Assembly (NCBI GenBank): GCA_030278955.1
Contig: JAOANR010000014.1
Location: forward strand, 22,384,068 to 22,448,067
Origin: Hygrophila difformis
Lineage: Eukaryota > Streptophyta > Magnoliopsida > Lamiales > Acanthaceae
Reading direction: 5' to 3'
DNA length: 64,000 nucleotides
How positions within the stretch are numbered: the stretch's first letter is position 1; each line of letters opens with the position of its first letter. Under the pieces are notes generated by a model. The model did not search any database. It saw nothing but the letters and a program-made list of their open reading frames with translations, and was not told the DNA's origin. Below are positions 34,501 to 46,600 of this stretch, one piece after another. A program made the position numbers and the translations under genes.

Positions 34501-35833
34501 CAGCTTTAGACAATAAGTCTTTGTTCACGTCTATGAGCCTCTCAATCTCATTCCTAAGATCCTGATTGGTTCTTTGGAGGTCTTCTATCTCAGTCATCGA
34601 AGCTTCAAGCCTTTCGAATACTTCATTGCAGAGATCCGTGAGACGTTCTATTTTATCTGCCTCCTTGCTGCTAAGAGAAGCACAATCATGGTCAGAGAAA
34701 TAATTATTCACTGGGTTAGAAGTGGTACCGTGTTGTGACTCAGTGTCCGAACATGAGTCTGAATCCCATGTTCCTGGTGCCATAAGAGCAATCCCATGCT
34801 CAGATTCTCCTTCACTGCATTCTGGTTCCTCATCATGATCACTGAAGGTGATGTGATAGGTCTTCTTCTCCTTCTTCTTTAGGTTTCCACAGTCTGCCCT
34901 AATGTGACCAAAACCCCTGCATTCAAAGCATTCTGGTCCCTTGGGCCTTTCTTCAGTTTGATGATCCTTGCCATAGGATTTGGATCTCCTTTTGGGATCT
35001 CTCCTGGAGTTCGATCCATCGCCCTTACCACTAGGAAACCCTTCCTTCCCTTTCTTATTCTTGAGAAGTCTGGCAAGTCTCTTTGTGAGAAGAGAGATCT
35101 CGTCATCATCACTGTGATCACTGTCAATCTTGACTTCCTTGTCATTTACCAACTTTGACTCAGCCTTGAAGGCAATACTTTTGTTTCCGACTTCCTTGCA
35201 ATGGTCCATCTCCCATGATTGAAGTATTCCCATTAGTTCGTCCACTTGCATAGTGGAGTAGTCCTTGTAGAGTTCAAGGGCTACAATCTTTGGATTGAAC
35301 CTGTCCGGAATAGTTCCAACGATCTTCCTTACCAACTCTTGTTGGGAATAAATTTTTCCCAGTTGATGTGCCTGATTGGTTAGGTCACGAATTCTACCAA
35401 CATAGCTAACAATACTCTCATTTTCATCCATAACAAGTTCGTGAAATTGAGTTTCTATGGAGATTAACTTGGAAGATCTAACAGAAGCCATACCTTCATG
35501 GGAGTTTACCAGTACTACCCATGCATCATAGGCAGTGTCACACGAGGAGATGAGCTTGTATTGTTCTTCAGTAACCCCGTTGAAAATAGCATTGAGAGCC
35601 TTAGAGTTCATGGAGGATAGGGTCTTTCCTTCCGCAGTCCATTTGTCCTTGGGTTTGGGTGTTTTGGCACCTTCCTCGTCCTCAACAGTGGGACGTTCGA
35701 ACTTGGTTTCAACAGCATCCCAAACACCTTCATCAATGGCCATGAGAAAAGCCCTCATCCTGGTCTTCCAATAGGAGAAATTTGTCCCGTCTAGCAAAGG
35801 TGGCCTGGAAATGTTTCCTCCTTCACGACTCAT
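31595..35833 (-). CDS. Copia gag-pol polyprotein (gag, protease, integrase, RT), 1412 aa
   Basis: The minus-strand ATG at 35833 lies 35 bp inside the primer site. Domains in order: UBN2-type gag (about residues 10-215); Cys-His box [14 protein letters not shown] (about 300); coiled-coil-like Glu/Lys region; second zinc box [14 protein letters not shown] (about 575); aspartic protease [11 protein letters not shown] (about 640); pre-integrase zinc finger with [10 protein letters not shown] (about 767); integrase core with [16 protein letters not shown] and VVERKNR for the D-D-E triad (about 830-935); reverse transcriptase from [10 protein letters not shown] (about 1180) to YVDDIVFG (about 1347). 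Everything needed for copia replication is present. It ends at the TAG at 31597-31595, within the RT/RNase H connection. Confidence 0.92.
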   Translation of the reverse strand: MSREGGNISRPPLLDGTNFSYWKTRMRAFLMAIDEGVWDAVETKFERPTVEDEEGAKTPKPKDKWTAEGKTLSSMNSKALNAIFNGVTEEQYKLISSCDTAYDAWVVLVNSHEGMASVRSSKLISIETQFHELVMDENESIVSYVGRIRDLTNQAHQLGKIYSQQELVRKIVGTIPDRFNPKIVALELYKDYSTMQVDELMGILQSWEMDHCKEVGNKSIAFKAESKLVNDKEVKIDSDHSDDDEISLLTKRLARLLKNKKGKEGFPSGKGDGSNSRRDPKRRSKSYGKDHQTEERPKGPECFECRGFGHIRADCGNLKKKEKKTYHITFSDHDEEPECSEGESEHGIALMAPGTWDSDSCSDTESQHGTTSNPVNNYFSDHDCASLSSKEADKIERLTDLCNEVFERLEASMTEIEDLQRTNQDLRNEIERLIDVNKDLLSKAEVVSIHVTELEAGILYEKEEKEKASSKHDLLTVEITELREKLSKSEKILSDMNKGKAKLDDALAAGKSHGNKQGLGYSNFNSASTSKGKIKFVAGGQLDDRTPRQTTRTSPKGSKGHSKRRNSFKGPLICDYCKFRGHRTEHCRRIIKDLLEGRPVSWPNEELKKRISIRREWVTKISARCNVAFLSSRQKDKSATWYFDSGCSRHMTGDKGVLKPFKDIDGGSVVFGDGKKGRLSRQGTLHGTGLPKLNNVYYVEGLHANLISISQLCDEDLTVSFNKKYCEVLDSNNVCVMRGLRSRNDCYLLVQTCNFVKDAGGSRNLIWHEKLGHLNFRDLIKLSRTGAVRGLPDLKKHASDFCEDCAKNKHTRVSNPVTEHNATTHCLELLHMDLIGPTEIPSLGGKRYIFVCVDDFSRYTWVDFLREKSEAFKVFMKLCNQIMNEKDCKVKRIRSDHGKEFENQAFDDYCSSLGIKHQFSAPKTPQQNGVVERKNRTLQEMARVMINSKKVPEFLWAEAINTACYMINRVYIRPKTLMTPYELWKGKKTSISYFHIFGCKCFVLNDREHTGKFKEGDEGIFVGYSTSSKAFRVYNSRTRKVIESTNVIVEDAPNRGTPVESQEEDAEKDTQSSGQARSLSGDKLETTTESEEIQPGVQTPVGTPSQSEVAAPQVRIHRNHNPEDVIGDVLEDRRTRVKKKIDYREFAGLHCFTSRIEPTRVEEALQDENWINAMQEEFAQFKRNEVWTLVERPEHTNVIEWVFKNKSDENGNVIRNKARLVAQGYTQVEGVDYSETFAPVARLEAVRLLLAIACSMGFKLYQMDVKSAFLNGWLKEEVYVEQPKGFEDADLPDHVFRLNKALYGLKQAPRAWYERLSKYLLENGYRRGSTDKIMFIKEDSKGIIVAQVYVDDIVFGSTSHVLKDKFIETMGKEFEMSMVGELTFFLGMQVTQKKEGTFLNQSKYAKNIVKKF

Positions 35834-35866
35834 CTTGACGTTTGGATCTCACCCGAGGGTGTGTGT

Positions 35867-35878
35867 GCTCTGATACCA
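35867..35878 (-). other. Primer-binding site, initiator tRNA-Met
   Basis: Minus-strand TGGTATCAGAGC lies two bases from the LTR terminus CAACA. It is the usual primer site for plant copia elements. Confidence 0.9.
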
Positions 35879-35880
35879 CT

Positions 35881-35908
35881 TGTTGGTCCACTATTCGTCA
35901 AGACTAAG
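35881..35908 (-). mobile_element. 28-bp stub of copia 5' LTR
   Basis: Only the U5 end (TGTTGGTCCACTATTCGTCA on the plus strand) remains before the Athila-type LTR begins at 35909. CTAAG (35904-35908) should be the left target duplication; its partner lies beyond the window. Confidence 0.75.
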
Positions 35909-36195
35909 TGATAATGGCCAGAAATGACCATTATTTTCAATCCATTTCCGTGTCTGAAACGGGCATTTGATCGCATTCTGGTCTTATATTGAATAAGAAA
36001 GCAGTAGAATTGGACTGATTTATGCATAATTGTAAAAATAATAAGCTGGTATGAAAAATGCAGAAATGTGTAATTTTATTACATATTTATGTTAGAAAAA
36101 TCCAAAAACATGAGAAAAAGAAAAGAAAAGAAAAAGGAAACAAAAAGATGGGAAAAGAAATGAAAACCCACAAAAAGTTGAATTTTTCAGGATGT

Positions 36196-36462
36196 TACGA
36201 CGCTAGACACAACTACGACGCTAAGCACGGATAGCGCCGTAGCTTGGTCTAGCGCCGTAGGAGGAGATCAAAGCTGACATCTGAAGAAGAGTGAACGACG
36301 CTAAGCATGGATAGCGCCGTAGGCAAGCATAGCGCCGTAATGAAAGATAGCGCCGTAGGCTGTCCATTCAGAAGCAAGAGTGTCTTTGGGATGGAAGACT
36401 ACGACGCTACACCTATAGCGCCGTAGCAAGGATAGCGCCGTAAGTTACCTATAGCGTCGTAA
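36196..36462. repeat. LTR palindrome array 1, TACGACGCTA alphabet
   Basis: About three two-level units, e.g. outer TACGACGCTAGA / TCTAGCGCCGTA around inner CTACGACGCTA / TAGCGCCGTAG, ending roughly 60 bp before the TATA box. This is the position where the other LTRs carry GTCGCGG palindromes. Confidence 0.9.
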
Positions 36463-36519
36463 GCCTTGCTAGAATTCAAATTTCAGGCCTGGGGGGCCAT
36501 GGGCCTAGGGTTTCTCGCC

Positions 36520-36528
36520 TATATAAAG
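36520..36528 (+). promoter_or_regulatory. LTR TATA box
   Basis: TATATAAAG after CCTAGGGTTTCTCGCC, between the two palindrome arrays. It is in the same place as TATAAATA in the sister LTRs. Confidence 0.7.
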
Positions 36529-37181
36529 GGTGTTGACTCCCTGGTCTTGTCACTTCACCACATTCCAACTTGAAGGCAAGGAGCAGTTCTTGAGCAGTGT
36601 GTAGTTAGGTTAATAGTTAGGTTTATTTTCTTGTATTATTTACATTATGCATGTAATTAGCTTAGTTTAGTTTGTATTCTGTTAGATTAGTGTTATTTTG
36701 TGACTTTCAGTTTAGGATAGCCACTGTTTTCCTTATTTACAGTCTTGTTAAACCTCTATTTAGGTTTGAAGTATCCAAATAATGGGTATTATCAAACCAT
36801 TTGATATAAAATGGGAAGTTAATCATGAAAGTGTCCCAAAAACATGAAATAGAAATGATTCCATAGATTTACTTGCTTTATTTTTGGTGTAATGACCATT
36901 TGGTTATTTTATTCTTCTCTTACAATGTGGGTTTGCTGTCTTCTTCTTCTTTTTGGGTTTCTATGCATGTTCTTATGGTTGAAAACCCTCATTTGGGTTT
37001 GTGGTTCATGAGTGTGTAGTTTAGCATAGTCTTATTTACTGTTTTGCAATTCTTGCATTTTACTTTCACTGTTCTTAGCTTGTAATTTCGTTTTTCTTCC
37101 ATTTGTGAACCATGACCTCGAAAATAGGGCTTGCAATCGCAGAGATTGCATTACCCGAACAACAACATGTTTCTGGGCTAG

Positions 37182-37649
37182 CTACGACGCTAACCGCCCT
37201 ACGGCGCTATCCTTGGATAGCGTCGTAGGTGAGGTATAGCGCCGTAGTTGCCCAGAACTTAAACAAAATTTTGCCCTACGGCACTAAACCAACGGCGCTA
37301 TCCTCAGATAGCGTCGTAATTTTTGTTTAGAGCCGTAGGTCCTCAAAAATCTTCTTTCTTACAGAACCCACCTACGGCACTATTCTCACGACGCTATCCT
37401 AGGATAGCACCGTCATTTAACGTTTAGCGCCGTAATATCTCCTCTTTTTCCAAAAACTTCTTATTTCTCAAACCACGTACGACGCTACACCTACGATGCT
37501 ATACTAGTATAGCGCCGTAGTTTAGTGTATAGCGTCGTACTTACCCTTTTTAATCCAAAATCTACTCTCTCTTGCACCAACCCATGACGACACTACCCTC
37601 ACGGCGCTATCCTAGGATAGCGCCGTAACATCTGTTTAGCGCCGTAATC
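37182..37649. repeat. LTR palindrome array 2 (five units), TACGRCGCTA alphabet
   Basis: Five units about 95-105 bp apart. Unit 1 has outer arms CTACGACGCTA (37182-37192) and TAGCGCCGTAG, and inner arms CTACGGCGCTATCC / GGATAGCGTCGTAG. Mismatches are mostly A/G against C/T, giving G-U type pairs in RNA. The architecture and number of units equal those at 50580-51052, although the arm sequences are unrelated. Confidence 0.9.
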
Positions 37650-40442
37650 AGCATTTTCATGCAGATTTTCCATTCTCCATTTCCATCATTAATTAATTGA
37701 ACCCTCTAGTCATTAATGATTTATGATTCTAATTAGCAATAATTAAATCACTAATTGTTATGATTAGAGGACCTTTGTTCAATTGCCATTAAAACATTCT
37801 TCTATAAACAAAATCATGATGTCTTAAACAGATAATCCGGACTGTAATTAATTATGGTAAGAGGGATTATTTAAGTCATCAATTATGGATTAATTCCATT
37901 ACCTTGTATGAGAAACCAATGTCTCTCATGCAAGTTCTTCTCTTTATTTCATTTTATTTTGTCTTTTGTGTATTGTGTGTAACAATTAGTAAAGAATACA
38001 TCAGACTAATGTTGGCGGGTATTCCCTCACGGATAACTAGCTCGTATTCTGGGTATTAGTTACTAAGTGTTATTTTGCATGGTCTGGATGGCAGTCAGTA
38101 GAAGCCTTGGCGGTTCGTCCATCCGGGGCTATAATAGCTGCTCAACTGATTCCCATCCGGATACAGTTTTATTTTATTTACCTTAATTTCCAACCCAAAG
38201 TCCAATCTGCAACAAAACTCTGCTAATGTCTGTCAACATTAGCTGATAAGTGTTGCAGAGAGGAAGCATGTAGGTTTTTCTCTGAATTCACAGACAGTAG
38301 GGGCCCAACTGGTAGCGACACTGCCATTTTAGGGTTTCACCTGTCTAAATTCGCTTCATCCGAGTAATTGGGAAATTGGACAGTAGATGTTTACAGTCCA
38401 CCCGATTATTCTGACAGTATTTTGGTCTCCCGACCACTTCATCTCTATGTTCCACCTTCTGTCTAGACCCGCATCTATATTTTGGGTCAATTAATTTTAC
38501 ACTTCCATATATCCTTATGCATGATAATATTATGTACTATTGTGGTCTATAATATTTTGGGATCCTTCCCTTGGACAATAGAAGCATAGGATTAAAACAG
38601 ATATTGCATATTAAATTTCCAACAAAAATCTCTTTATAAAATCCGGATCTGAGTAAGGGATAAATTCTTCAGTTATGACTAATTCATATTCTATCAAGGG
38701 TTGATTTCGGGAAATTAGAAGCAGAGTCAGCGATTAGGTCTTATCTAGGCTGAAAGGATCTGTGTTTTAAATTGAGAGTCTAGTACCTGTTTAGGGAATG
38801 ATTTTCAAATCTTTTATTTTCCAAAACTGCTTTGTCTTGGAAATCTGGTATTAAATATCACACTGAGATGGGGTCCACTTGGATTCAAATACGGTGTGAT
38901 ATATAATTCTAGAGGAACAATACACAGACCTTGGTTATTTTCTAAGATAGGGTTGAGTTTTCTTTCAACTGCTATCCTCTCTTGCCAAAGCCTACTTTTG
39001 AGTCCTGAGTGAGTGCATCCGGAACGAACTAACTAGTTAGTTCGTTTCATTAGTTTGTATCTCATAACCACCCGGAAGGAAGTGAACGCACGAGTAGTCT
39101 ACCAAGAGCCGGGAATTCTTGATCCATACCCCTTCATTCTGATGGGGAGCTGTCTTTTACTACAAGGGTCAGATCTTCAAAGCCTCCGAGTGATAGGTTT
39201 TAAATGCTTTCTATACTGTTTTCTTTACCGCTTTCTTTTAACTGCTTTCTTTCGAGGTCACTCGGTTGTATCGATGATTGTGTAACTGCTACTAGGACTG
39301 ATAGTTAAGGGATAGTTTAGGGCTTGATTAGAATCTTTGGGTGTGACATGGGAGAATGATAGTAGTACTTGGCATGTCAATAAATGATTTGTCAGGTGTT
39401 GCTTATCCACCACAGATGAAGTAACATACCCAGGCCAGGGCAGTTACAAATCTGTGGTATCTTAGAATGTGCGGTCTTAAGAACATGTAAACTCACGCTG
39501 TAAGTACCTGTCTGTTAAAGGGGACGCAGTATTGAGGGCATGAGAATTAGCTATCTGATAGAATTATCCCAAGCAAAGGTCTGTGTATAAAAATGGAAGT
39601 TTAATATTGCCTTATCTAAATCTTGTCCAATTTTCACTCTTTTCTTTCTGTCCATTCTGTCCACATTATGATTCAGCTTCACGGCTGGCATAATGTAATT
39701 TCTTCCTTGCTTTCATAGATAGTATTTATTGTATTTTTAGAATAACTTTACCCGCTTTCTAGAATAGACTTATTTGCTTTGTAGAATAAATTTAAACGCT
39801 TTCATAGTTTAGTTTAAATTCATGCCAGTAGTTGTTAATCACTTTTCAAACCCATTGGAGCAATACGAATGGAAAATCTAGTACAACGACGTGGGCCCTG
39901 CTTCTATCGCACATCCTCCAGTGAACGATCCGGTCTTACTATAAATTACTGCAATTTTTGACACCGTGCGCTTTCGGGTCACAGTTTCTTAACACGAGTA
40001 ATAAAAACGTGACAACCTATAAATATATCCCTAATCCCAACTCTGCCTTCATAAATTGGTTTCACTAAATAAAATCGAAAACCAGGATTATGATCTTTCA
40101 GAAAATGCTCATATAACGGGAATGTGATAAAAGTTTCATGGCGCGGATTTTCATGACATGGAACTATGATAAGTTACATGATGCAAATTGCCAGGAACCT
40201 TCAGTGTGACAGACTGAAGGTTAAGATTGAACTATCTATCCCGGCTGCACCGTGAAAGTTGTCAAAAGTTTCATGCCAGGGAGGTTCACAGCGCCGTTTG
40301 AAATCAGAGTACCTCATATGAGTAATAAAAAGTGGAATATATCCTTAAACCCCTTTCCCACGACTCATAACTCTTTTCATTTAATAATTTAACCTGGGAT
40401 ATTTTAGAAAATACTCGTGTGGCGAAATTGTCAAAAGTTTCA

Positions 40443-40460
40443 TGGTGCCGTTGCCGGGGA
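40443..40460 (+). other. Primer-binding site, tRNA-Asp type
   Basis: TGGTGCCGTTGCCGGGGA follows the LTR end, with one mismatch to the tRNA-Asp complement. Confidence 0.9.
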
Positions 40461-40600
40461 GGATGCAGCGCCGTTTTATTAGAGAATTACATTCCTCATT
40501 GCTCCTAGTTAGCTTATACATATAAATATAAATATTCACCCCGAAACCGATTCTAACCCGGGGAATGTGCAGGTACTGTCATAGCTAAGACCTCTGTTCT

Positions 40601-41356
40601 ATGCAAAAGAGAAAGGAGACTCCAGCCGAGATCCCGTTCAATGCAGAGATCGAGAAAACAGCTCGTCGTCTGAGGGCGGAAGCTAGACAAAGAAAGGAAC
40701 GGGAAAGACAAGCTCTACTCTCTCCAAGCACAAGCAGTGACATCTCAGACATGGCGGATAACCATGGCAATCCCCCAAACATTCCACTTAACCCACCACT
40801 CCAAAACATCCAAGAGGACCCAGAAGACGTTGATGATGAGAACTTGGAGGATCTCCCCCCTCAGGTCATTCAGGGAGGTGAGAACCCCCCAAATCTCGAG
40901 CAGCAACCCTTCGAGGTGCCTCCACCCAACCCAAACCCCCCAAACAACCCACTTAACCAGAATAATCCAAATAACCAAAATTTTCAGAATCCTCAATTTC
41001 CAGACCCTCAGTTTGACCAAAACCAGAATCATCCTAACCCTAACGATTTCAATGATCCCAGAAATTACTATCCGAATCAGAACTTTTACCCACAGCAATA
41101 CCAAGGGGGGCCAGGGAACAATCAACAGGCAGCCGCAGCTGACTATATGCAGCCCATTCTGGAACCGTATTTGAACATTCATGGACAAGCTCCATTCTTG
41201 GCCAGGAATTTCGAATTAAAGCCGGCCCTCATCAATCTTGTTCAGAGCAACCAGTTCGCAGGAGCAAATTATGAAGATCCCCATGATCATTTGCAGACTT
41301 TCCTAGAATTGTGTGATACGATCAAAAACCAGAATGTATCTGCTAACACCATTTGA
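40601..41356 (+). pseudogene. Athila-type gag, N-terminal part
   Basis: ATG at 40601, 158 bp after the primer site. A basic helical start is followed by an Asn/Pro-rich stretch, then the start of the retrotransposon gag domain (LARNFELKPALINLVQSNQF, DPHDHLQTFLELCDTI). It ends at a TGA (41354-41356) exactly where the family has an Arg before LRLFPFSL; CGA to TGA at a CpG explains it. The frame continues without shift. Confidence 0.88.
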
Positions 41357-42261
41357 TTGAGGCTGTTTCCTTTCTCTCTGACTAGCGGGGCGAGAACATG
41401 GTACAAATCACTACCCGTGAATCAGAAGTCTGCATGGGAAGACGTGATCAGAAATTTCTTGACAAAGTACTTCCCGGAGTCCAAGGTGGATGAATGCCGC
41501 TCTAAGATTGCGGAATTCAAGATGAAACCAGACGAGTCCCTGTATGATGCAAAGGAACGGTTCTTCAACTTGCTCAGGAAATGCCCCCAGCATGGTTTCC
41601 ATGATTGGGAGAAATTGAGAAAGTTCTATAGCGGTTTGACCCCAGCATGGAAGAACATGCTTGATGCTGCTGGTGGTCAACACCTGCTATACATTCCCAT
41701 GGATCAAGCTTGGGCCAAGATTGAAGCGATGAGCGTAAATAGATCTGTTCTTTCTGATGATGTTAATTCCCCTCCCCCTCGTGGTTTATGTGCTGTAGGT
41801 ACAGTAGGGAAATCCGAACTGGACAAACTGAAAGACCAAGTGGTCGTCTTGGCCTTGAATCAGGAAGCTGGGAGCTCTACACAGGCTCAAAATGCTGAAG
41901 CTGTTTGCGGGACTTGCCAAGGCCCGCATCCCACTGACTCCTGTCAGCAAGTGGCGAATGAAAGCTGTAACTATGCAGGAGGATTCCAAAACCGGCACCC
42001 GAACCTTTCATATTCCAACAACAATGCTTTGAATTCCCACCTGTTGACCCAGCCACAACAGTTCAACCAACCAAGGCCCCAGCACTTTAACCCAGGTTTT
42101 CAGCCTCAGATTCTAGCTAGGCCACCTCAAAACCAAAATTTCCAAAACTTTCAGCAGCCACAGAATCAGTTTGTCCCAAATCAGAATCAGTTTGGTCAGA
42201 ACCAAGGTCAGAACCAGAATTGGAACCAGAACCAGCAGAAACCCCCTTCCAGATTAGAGAC
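41357..42261 (+). pseudogene. Athila-type gag, middle part
   Basis: In frame with the preceding part. It contains the core gag domain (LTSGARTWYKSLP, DVIRNFLTKYFPESK, ERFFNLLRKCPQHGFHDW) and a Cys/His-poor linker rich in Gln, Asn and Pro. It is cut at 42261 by the insertion; the duplicated target is GAGAC (42257-42261). The gene resumes at 53881. Confidence 0.9.
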
Positions 42262-42565
42262 TGATAATGGCCAGAAATGACCATTATTTTCAATCCATTT
42301 CCGTGTCTTAAACGGGCATTTGATCGCATTCCGGTCTTACATTAAGTAAGAAAGCAGTCGAATTGGACTGATTTATGCATAATTGTAAAAATAATAAGCT
42401 GGTGTGAAAAAGGCATAAATATGTAATTTTATTACATAATTATGTTAGTAAAATCCAAAAACATGAGAAAAAGAAAAGGAAACAAAAAGATGGGAAAAAG
42501 AGAGAAAAAGCCCACAAAAAGAACAGTTTCGGCCCACCTGGCCCAATCCAGCAGGCCCAGGAACA

Positions 42566-42816
42566 CCTTTGTCGCGGAAGCTCCTTTGTCGCGATGCATG
42601 GTTCCGCGACAAAGGAACGCTCCGCGACCAAGCAAGCCCACAGGAAGGGGAAGACCAGCCAGAGCCCTCTGTCGCGATACCTTTGTCGCGATGCCCTGTT
42701 CCGCGACAAAGGTCCATTCCGTGACAAAGATGCATCTTTAGAGACACAAGACCCAGTCGAGAAGCTTTGCCACATGCAGTGTGTTCCGCGACCAAACTTG
42801 GTGCTCCGAGACAAAG
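42566..42816. repeat. LTR palindrome array 1
   Basis: Two to three two-level GTCGCGG / CCGCGAC units just upstream of the TATA box; copy at 49631-49880. Confidence 0.88.
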
Positions 42817-42886
42817 CTGTGATGTGTGTGATGTCTTGAGACACAATGGGCTCAAATCAAGGCCCATGAGCTTAGGGTTTCCCCTC

Positions 42887-42894
42887 TATAAATA
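42887..42894 (+). promoter_or_regulatory. LTR TATA box
   Basis: TATAAATA in CCCTCTATAAATATGAGG; the only visible promoter for the ORF starting at about 43652. Confidence 0.65.
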
Positions 42895-43512
42895 TGAGGT
42901 GTTTCCTTTGAGCTAGAAGTTGGAAGAATTGTAGAGAAAAATACTCATTCTTGAAGACAAGTGGGAAGTTCAGTAGTTTAGCTTAGTTTAGGGTAGTTTA
43001 GTTAGATTTTTCTTGTATTATTTAATTCATGCACTAGTTAGAAGTAGTTTACTGCACTTTGGTTAGATAGCCAGTTTTACTCCTTATTTCTTGTTCTAAA
43101 CTTTTGTTTAAGGGTTTGTGGTACCCAAATCATGGGTATGAACAACACCGTTTAATAAATATGGGAAAACATTCTCTATTTGTGTCCCAAAATCATGAAA
43201 TGGGTCTCACACCCCATGGATCGTACTGCGTTCGTTTTCCTTGGGTCATTTGATCCTTGTTTTGCATTTTAATGTCACTGCTTGGTGACTTTTTCTTGGG
43301 ATAATGTTGCATGCTTATGGATGATCAAGCTTAGATTAGGGTTTCTTAAGTTTTAAGTTTGTTTTATTTCCTTATTGTTCAAGCATGTTCTAGCTATATT
43401 CAAATTCTGTTTTGTCATTTTTAGCTTAGTTTGGCTTTTGAATCTGAAATGGGTGAGATCACACATAATGCATGCCACTGTTCCACTTTACTTTTCTGAC
43501 ATGTGTACTGGA

Positions 43513-43650
43513 CACCTTTGTCGCGGAACAACTCTTGTCGCGGAACCACGTTCCGCGACAAAATGATGCTTTGGCGACAAAGGTGCCAAAGAACATTTGT
43601 TAATCACTATTTTAAATCCCTTGGTCGCGAAACAACCCTTGGCGCGGAAC
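43513..43650. repeat. LTR palindrome array 2, truncated after 1.5 units
   Basis: Unit 1 is complete (CACCTTTGTCGC ... GCGACAAAGGTG). Unit 2 ends within its inner left arm at the deletion junction. Confidence 0.88.
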
Positions 43651-43651
43651 A

Positions 43652-46600
43652 GTGGGAATCGATATCTCAAACTACGATATACTCATTCCCGACCAGCCCA
43701 TAGACCCACAAGTGCGATTGCAGTTCGTGGAAAGACCTTTACCGGTAAGCCTGATACTGTCAAAGGGAGCCATTTCAATGCATGAAGCTTTCCCTTGCAT
43801 TTGGAACCCAAGGTTATTTGATAACATGGGAAGAGAAGAGCAGAGATGGGTGGCCAGGCAGGCTAAGCTAAGGCATCGGGAGATGAGTTACAACCTGCGC
43901 CACAAACTAAGGAGAATTGAGGAGTTCAACACAGAAAGGAACTCCACCATGATAAACAAGTTTAGAGAAGCAATCAATGCAGCTCGAAAAGAATGGCACG
44001 AAATGGCACTTCTGTGGGGACAAGGCAAGGGTTTCATAACACAAGAAAGATTGGATGAAGGATTGATCTTGCCAGATGAGGATAATTTTGAGACAATTTT
44101 CATAAACAAGCGGTTTGGCCAGACAAGACCAGTGGAAAGGGGAACTCAGGTGGATCCTGGATTTCCCGAGCACATCAGAGAACTAAGGGAAAAAGCCCTT
44201 TATGAGGTGCAACACCACAATTGGTCAGTACTGACCAAAAAGAAGGTGCAGCTCAGATTAATGACCGAGGCTGAAGCAAAGGAATATCTGACGTTTGACA
44301 AAGCACAGATGATGACTTATGTGACAGAAGAGCTAGAAAGAGACATGATCAACACCATGATGGAGCAATATAGAACCTCATATCTTGAACTCCTCATGGA
44401 AATGGATAGAGAAGCCTTGAGGTATGGGAAGGAAGGAAATAAGACAAAGGTCATGCACTATGACCACAAAGTCAGGCGCCTGTTTTGCACACGGATTAAG
44501 GAGGCTTGGGAACTTAAACTGGTCCGGGTGACAAGTCAGACATTTGTGCATGATTATCTGAGATTTGCACACAAACTGTTTGGAACTCAAGAAGCTCAGG
44601 AAGATCCGGAAGACCCAGATGCTGAGATTGATGCTTATTTTTCCACCCCTCCTGAGGCCAACCCACAGCCTACCCAGCCAGCAGTACAAGCTTCGGCTTT
44701 GCCGCCAAGAGGGCAGACTGACATGCAAGAACTTGCTACGTCCGAGCCAGTGGTGCAACAAGAAGCAACTCGGACTCCAACGCAGCCAGCTCAATCTGAA
44801 ATGCCAGCACCTGCCACCACTAAGGCACCCATACCGCCCGAGCAGACATCCAGTACTATTGTCGCATCTGAAGGTCAGCCAGCACCTCAACCGGGAACGA
44901 GGAGAAGATTGATAAAATCCGCTGACAAAGATAAACCAGCAAGAGCTCCGGAAAAGAAAGTGGAGATCAAGGAACCTGAACCAACTGTTAGGAAAGTGGC
45001 AGCGCCCACAGATCCCAAGGACAGGGGTAAGAAGCTAATGCCACCACCACCTCCGAAAAAGAGGCATCAAGTGGCATTCGATGCTGAGCTAGCCAGAAAG
45101 ATGCAAAATGATGAATTTGCATTAGCTGGTTTGCTGGATCAAGTAACAGGTGGTTCGGGAGTAGAGAAGGTGACGGAAGAAGAACGCTTGGCAATGGAAA
45201 AGAAAGCTGCAGAGGAAGAGCAGATCAGAAAGAACATCCAGCAGACGAAGGATGAAGAAACTGCCAGAAAGATGCAAGCTGATCTGGAAAGCAGGAAATC
45301 TGGAGAGGCTGAGCGGGGTGACGAGGAAGACTTCGAGCTGAAGATCACTGGAGAAGTGCAGGGGTGTGGATTGAAAATTAAAGAAGAACAACCTCCTGCA
45401 TGGACTGGCCCCACTGCACATGATGCTGAGACTATCCGGGGAGATATAAGGAAAAGGCTTAACGAACAGATCGAAGCAAGGATTGATAGAGGAGAAGGGC
45501 CTGAACAAATTCGTCATCACACAGAAGCATCACGAATCATTGATCCTCTTGTTGGCTCGGCCAGAATTGAGGCAGTCATCACTAAAGAAGGATCATCGCA
45601 TCAAGCTGAACAACCCCAAGGCTCGCATGAGTCCATTGATCCAGCAGCATTGGCAAAAACATTGGAAGAACAGCCAAACGACCATCTCATGGCCTCTGCG
45701 CTTAAGGAAAAGGTTCAAGGAATTGTGAATGAAGCTGCAGGTGGGGAGAATGTTGAACCTGAGGATGGAGCAGATCCCATTTCGCTTTCTGATTTGGTAA
45801 AAGAGAGAGTTGTTGAACTGCAAGAAGTTGAGAAAAAGCGAAAGGCTAGAGAGGAAGAGGATGCCACTGAACACGAGGAAGCTCGGCAGGAGGAGCAAGA
45901 ATTCATGAACCAGATGGCGCCTATTTTGCAACGTCCAGTTGGACGAGCTGCGAGAATTAGGGAGGAGGAGGAGGTATCAACTGATGTTGATAACCGTAAT
46001 TTGCATGTAACTACATCTTCTTTGCCTGTAAATTGTGAACTCAATACAATGAAAAATGTAATTAAACAGGTTGAGGAGGAATTCGGAGATGAAACAGCTC
46101 ATGGAGAAGGAGAGCCAAGTCAGAGGGGAGATGAGGCTAAACCAAGGGATGATCAGCCACAGGAAGGGGACGATCAAACAGACTGGCACACGAGCGACGA
46201 CGAATCTGTCGGATCCATTCGACCAGTCGAGTTCTGGTCTGAGAATACTGTGAGGCAAAGAATGGGCGTTTCAAAGGAATATGAGAAGAAAAAGCTGAGT
46301 GAAGAACAGGTTCAGATCAAGTTCAATGGCAACAAAGAGAATGCAGAAAAGTATAAGAAGTTGCAGAAGATGATAGTGCCAGATAAAGGGTTCAGACCCG
46401 ATGCGTTGTCGCACCCCATTGTTGCGACTTTCTACAGAAATCAAGAGTGGGGTAACTTCATGCTGCATCACGACGAAGATGGCTTCGTGGAGCTGACAAA
46501 GGAATTCTTCTTCAACATTGATAAAGATGCCAGAACAACATGGATCCGTGGACAAGTGATTAACATTGCACCTGACTGGCTGAATCAGTTCTTCGGGACT

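Larger units (their letters stand above)
12450..35908 (-). mobile_element. SIRE/Maximus-type Ty1/copia element, interrupted
   Basis: Order on the minus strand: 5' LTR stub (35908-35881), initiator-Met primer site, gag-pol polyprotein, a 385-bp spacer, an env-position ORF, polypurine tract, 3' LTR. The extra ORF after pol and the long gag with two Cys-His boxes mark the SIRE/Maximus lineage. It was interrupted twice: by the element at 15256-29806 inside the env-position ORF, and by the Athila-type element at 35909 inside the 5' LTR. Without those inserts it would have one nonsense codon in pol. Confidence 0.85.
35909..40442 (+). repeat. Athila-type 5' LTR (4.53 kb)
   Basis: Starts TGATAATGGCCAGAAATGACC and ends GTCAAAAGTTTCA before the primer site. 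It is colinear with the LTR at 49327-53880 except that both palindrome arrays use a TACGRCGCTA / TAGCGYCGTA alphabet. It also contains the TATA box and, near its end, iterated border modules with a primer-like TGCCAGGGAGG at 40273-40283. Confidence 0.9.
42262..43650 (+). repeat. Truncated 5' LTR (first 1.39 kb)
   Basis: Nearly identical to 49327-50715 up to CTTGGCGCGGAAC, where homology stops inside the left inner arm of the second array-2 palindrome. The TATA box TATAAATA at 42887-42894 is retained, so the promoter is upstream of the ORF by about 0.76 kb. Confidence 0.88.

Noticed and set aside
40745..41188. Minus-strand hydrophobic frame over gag
   Set aside because: Shadow of the Asn/Pro-rich gag coding strand.
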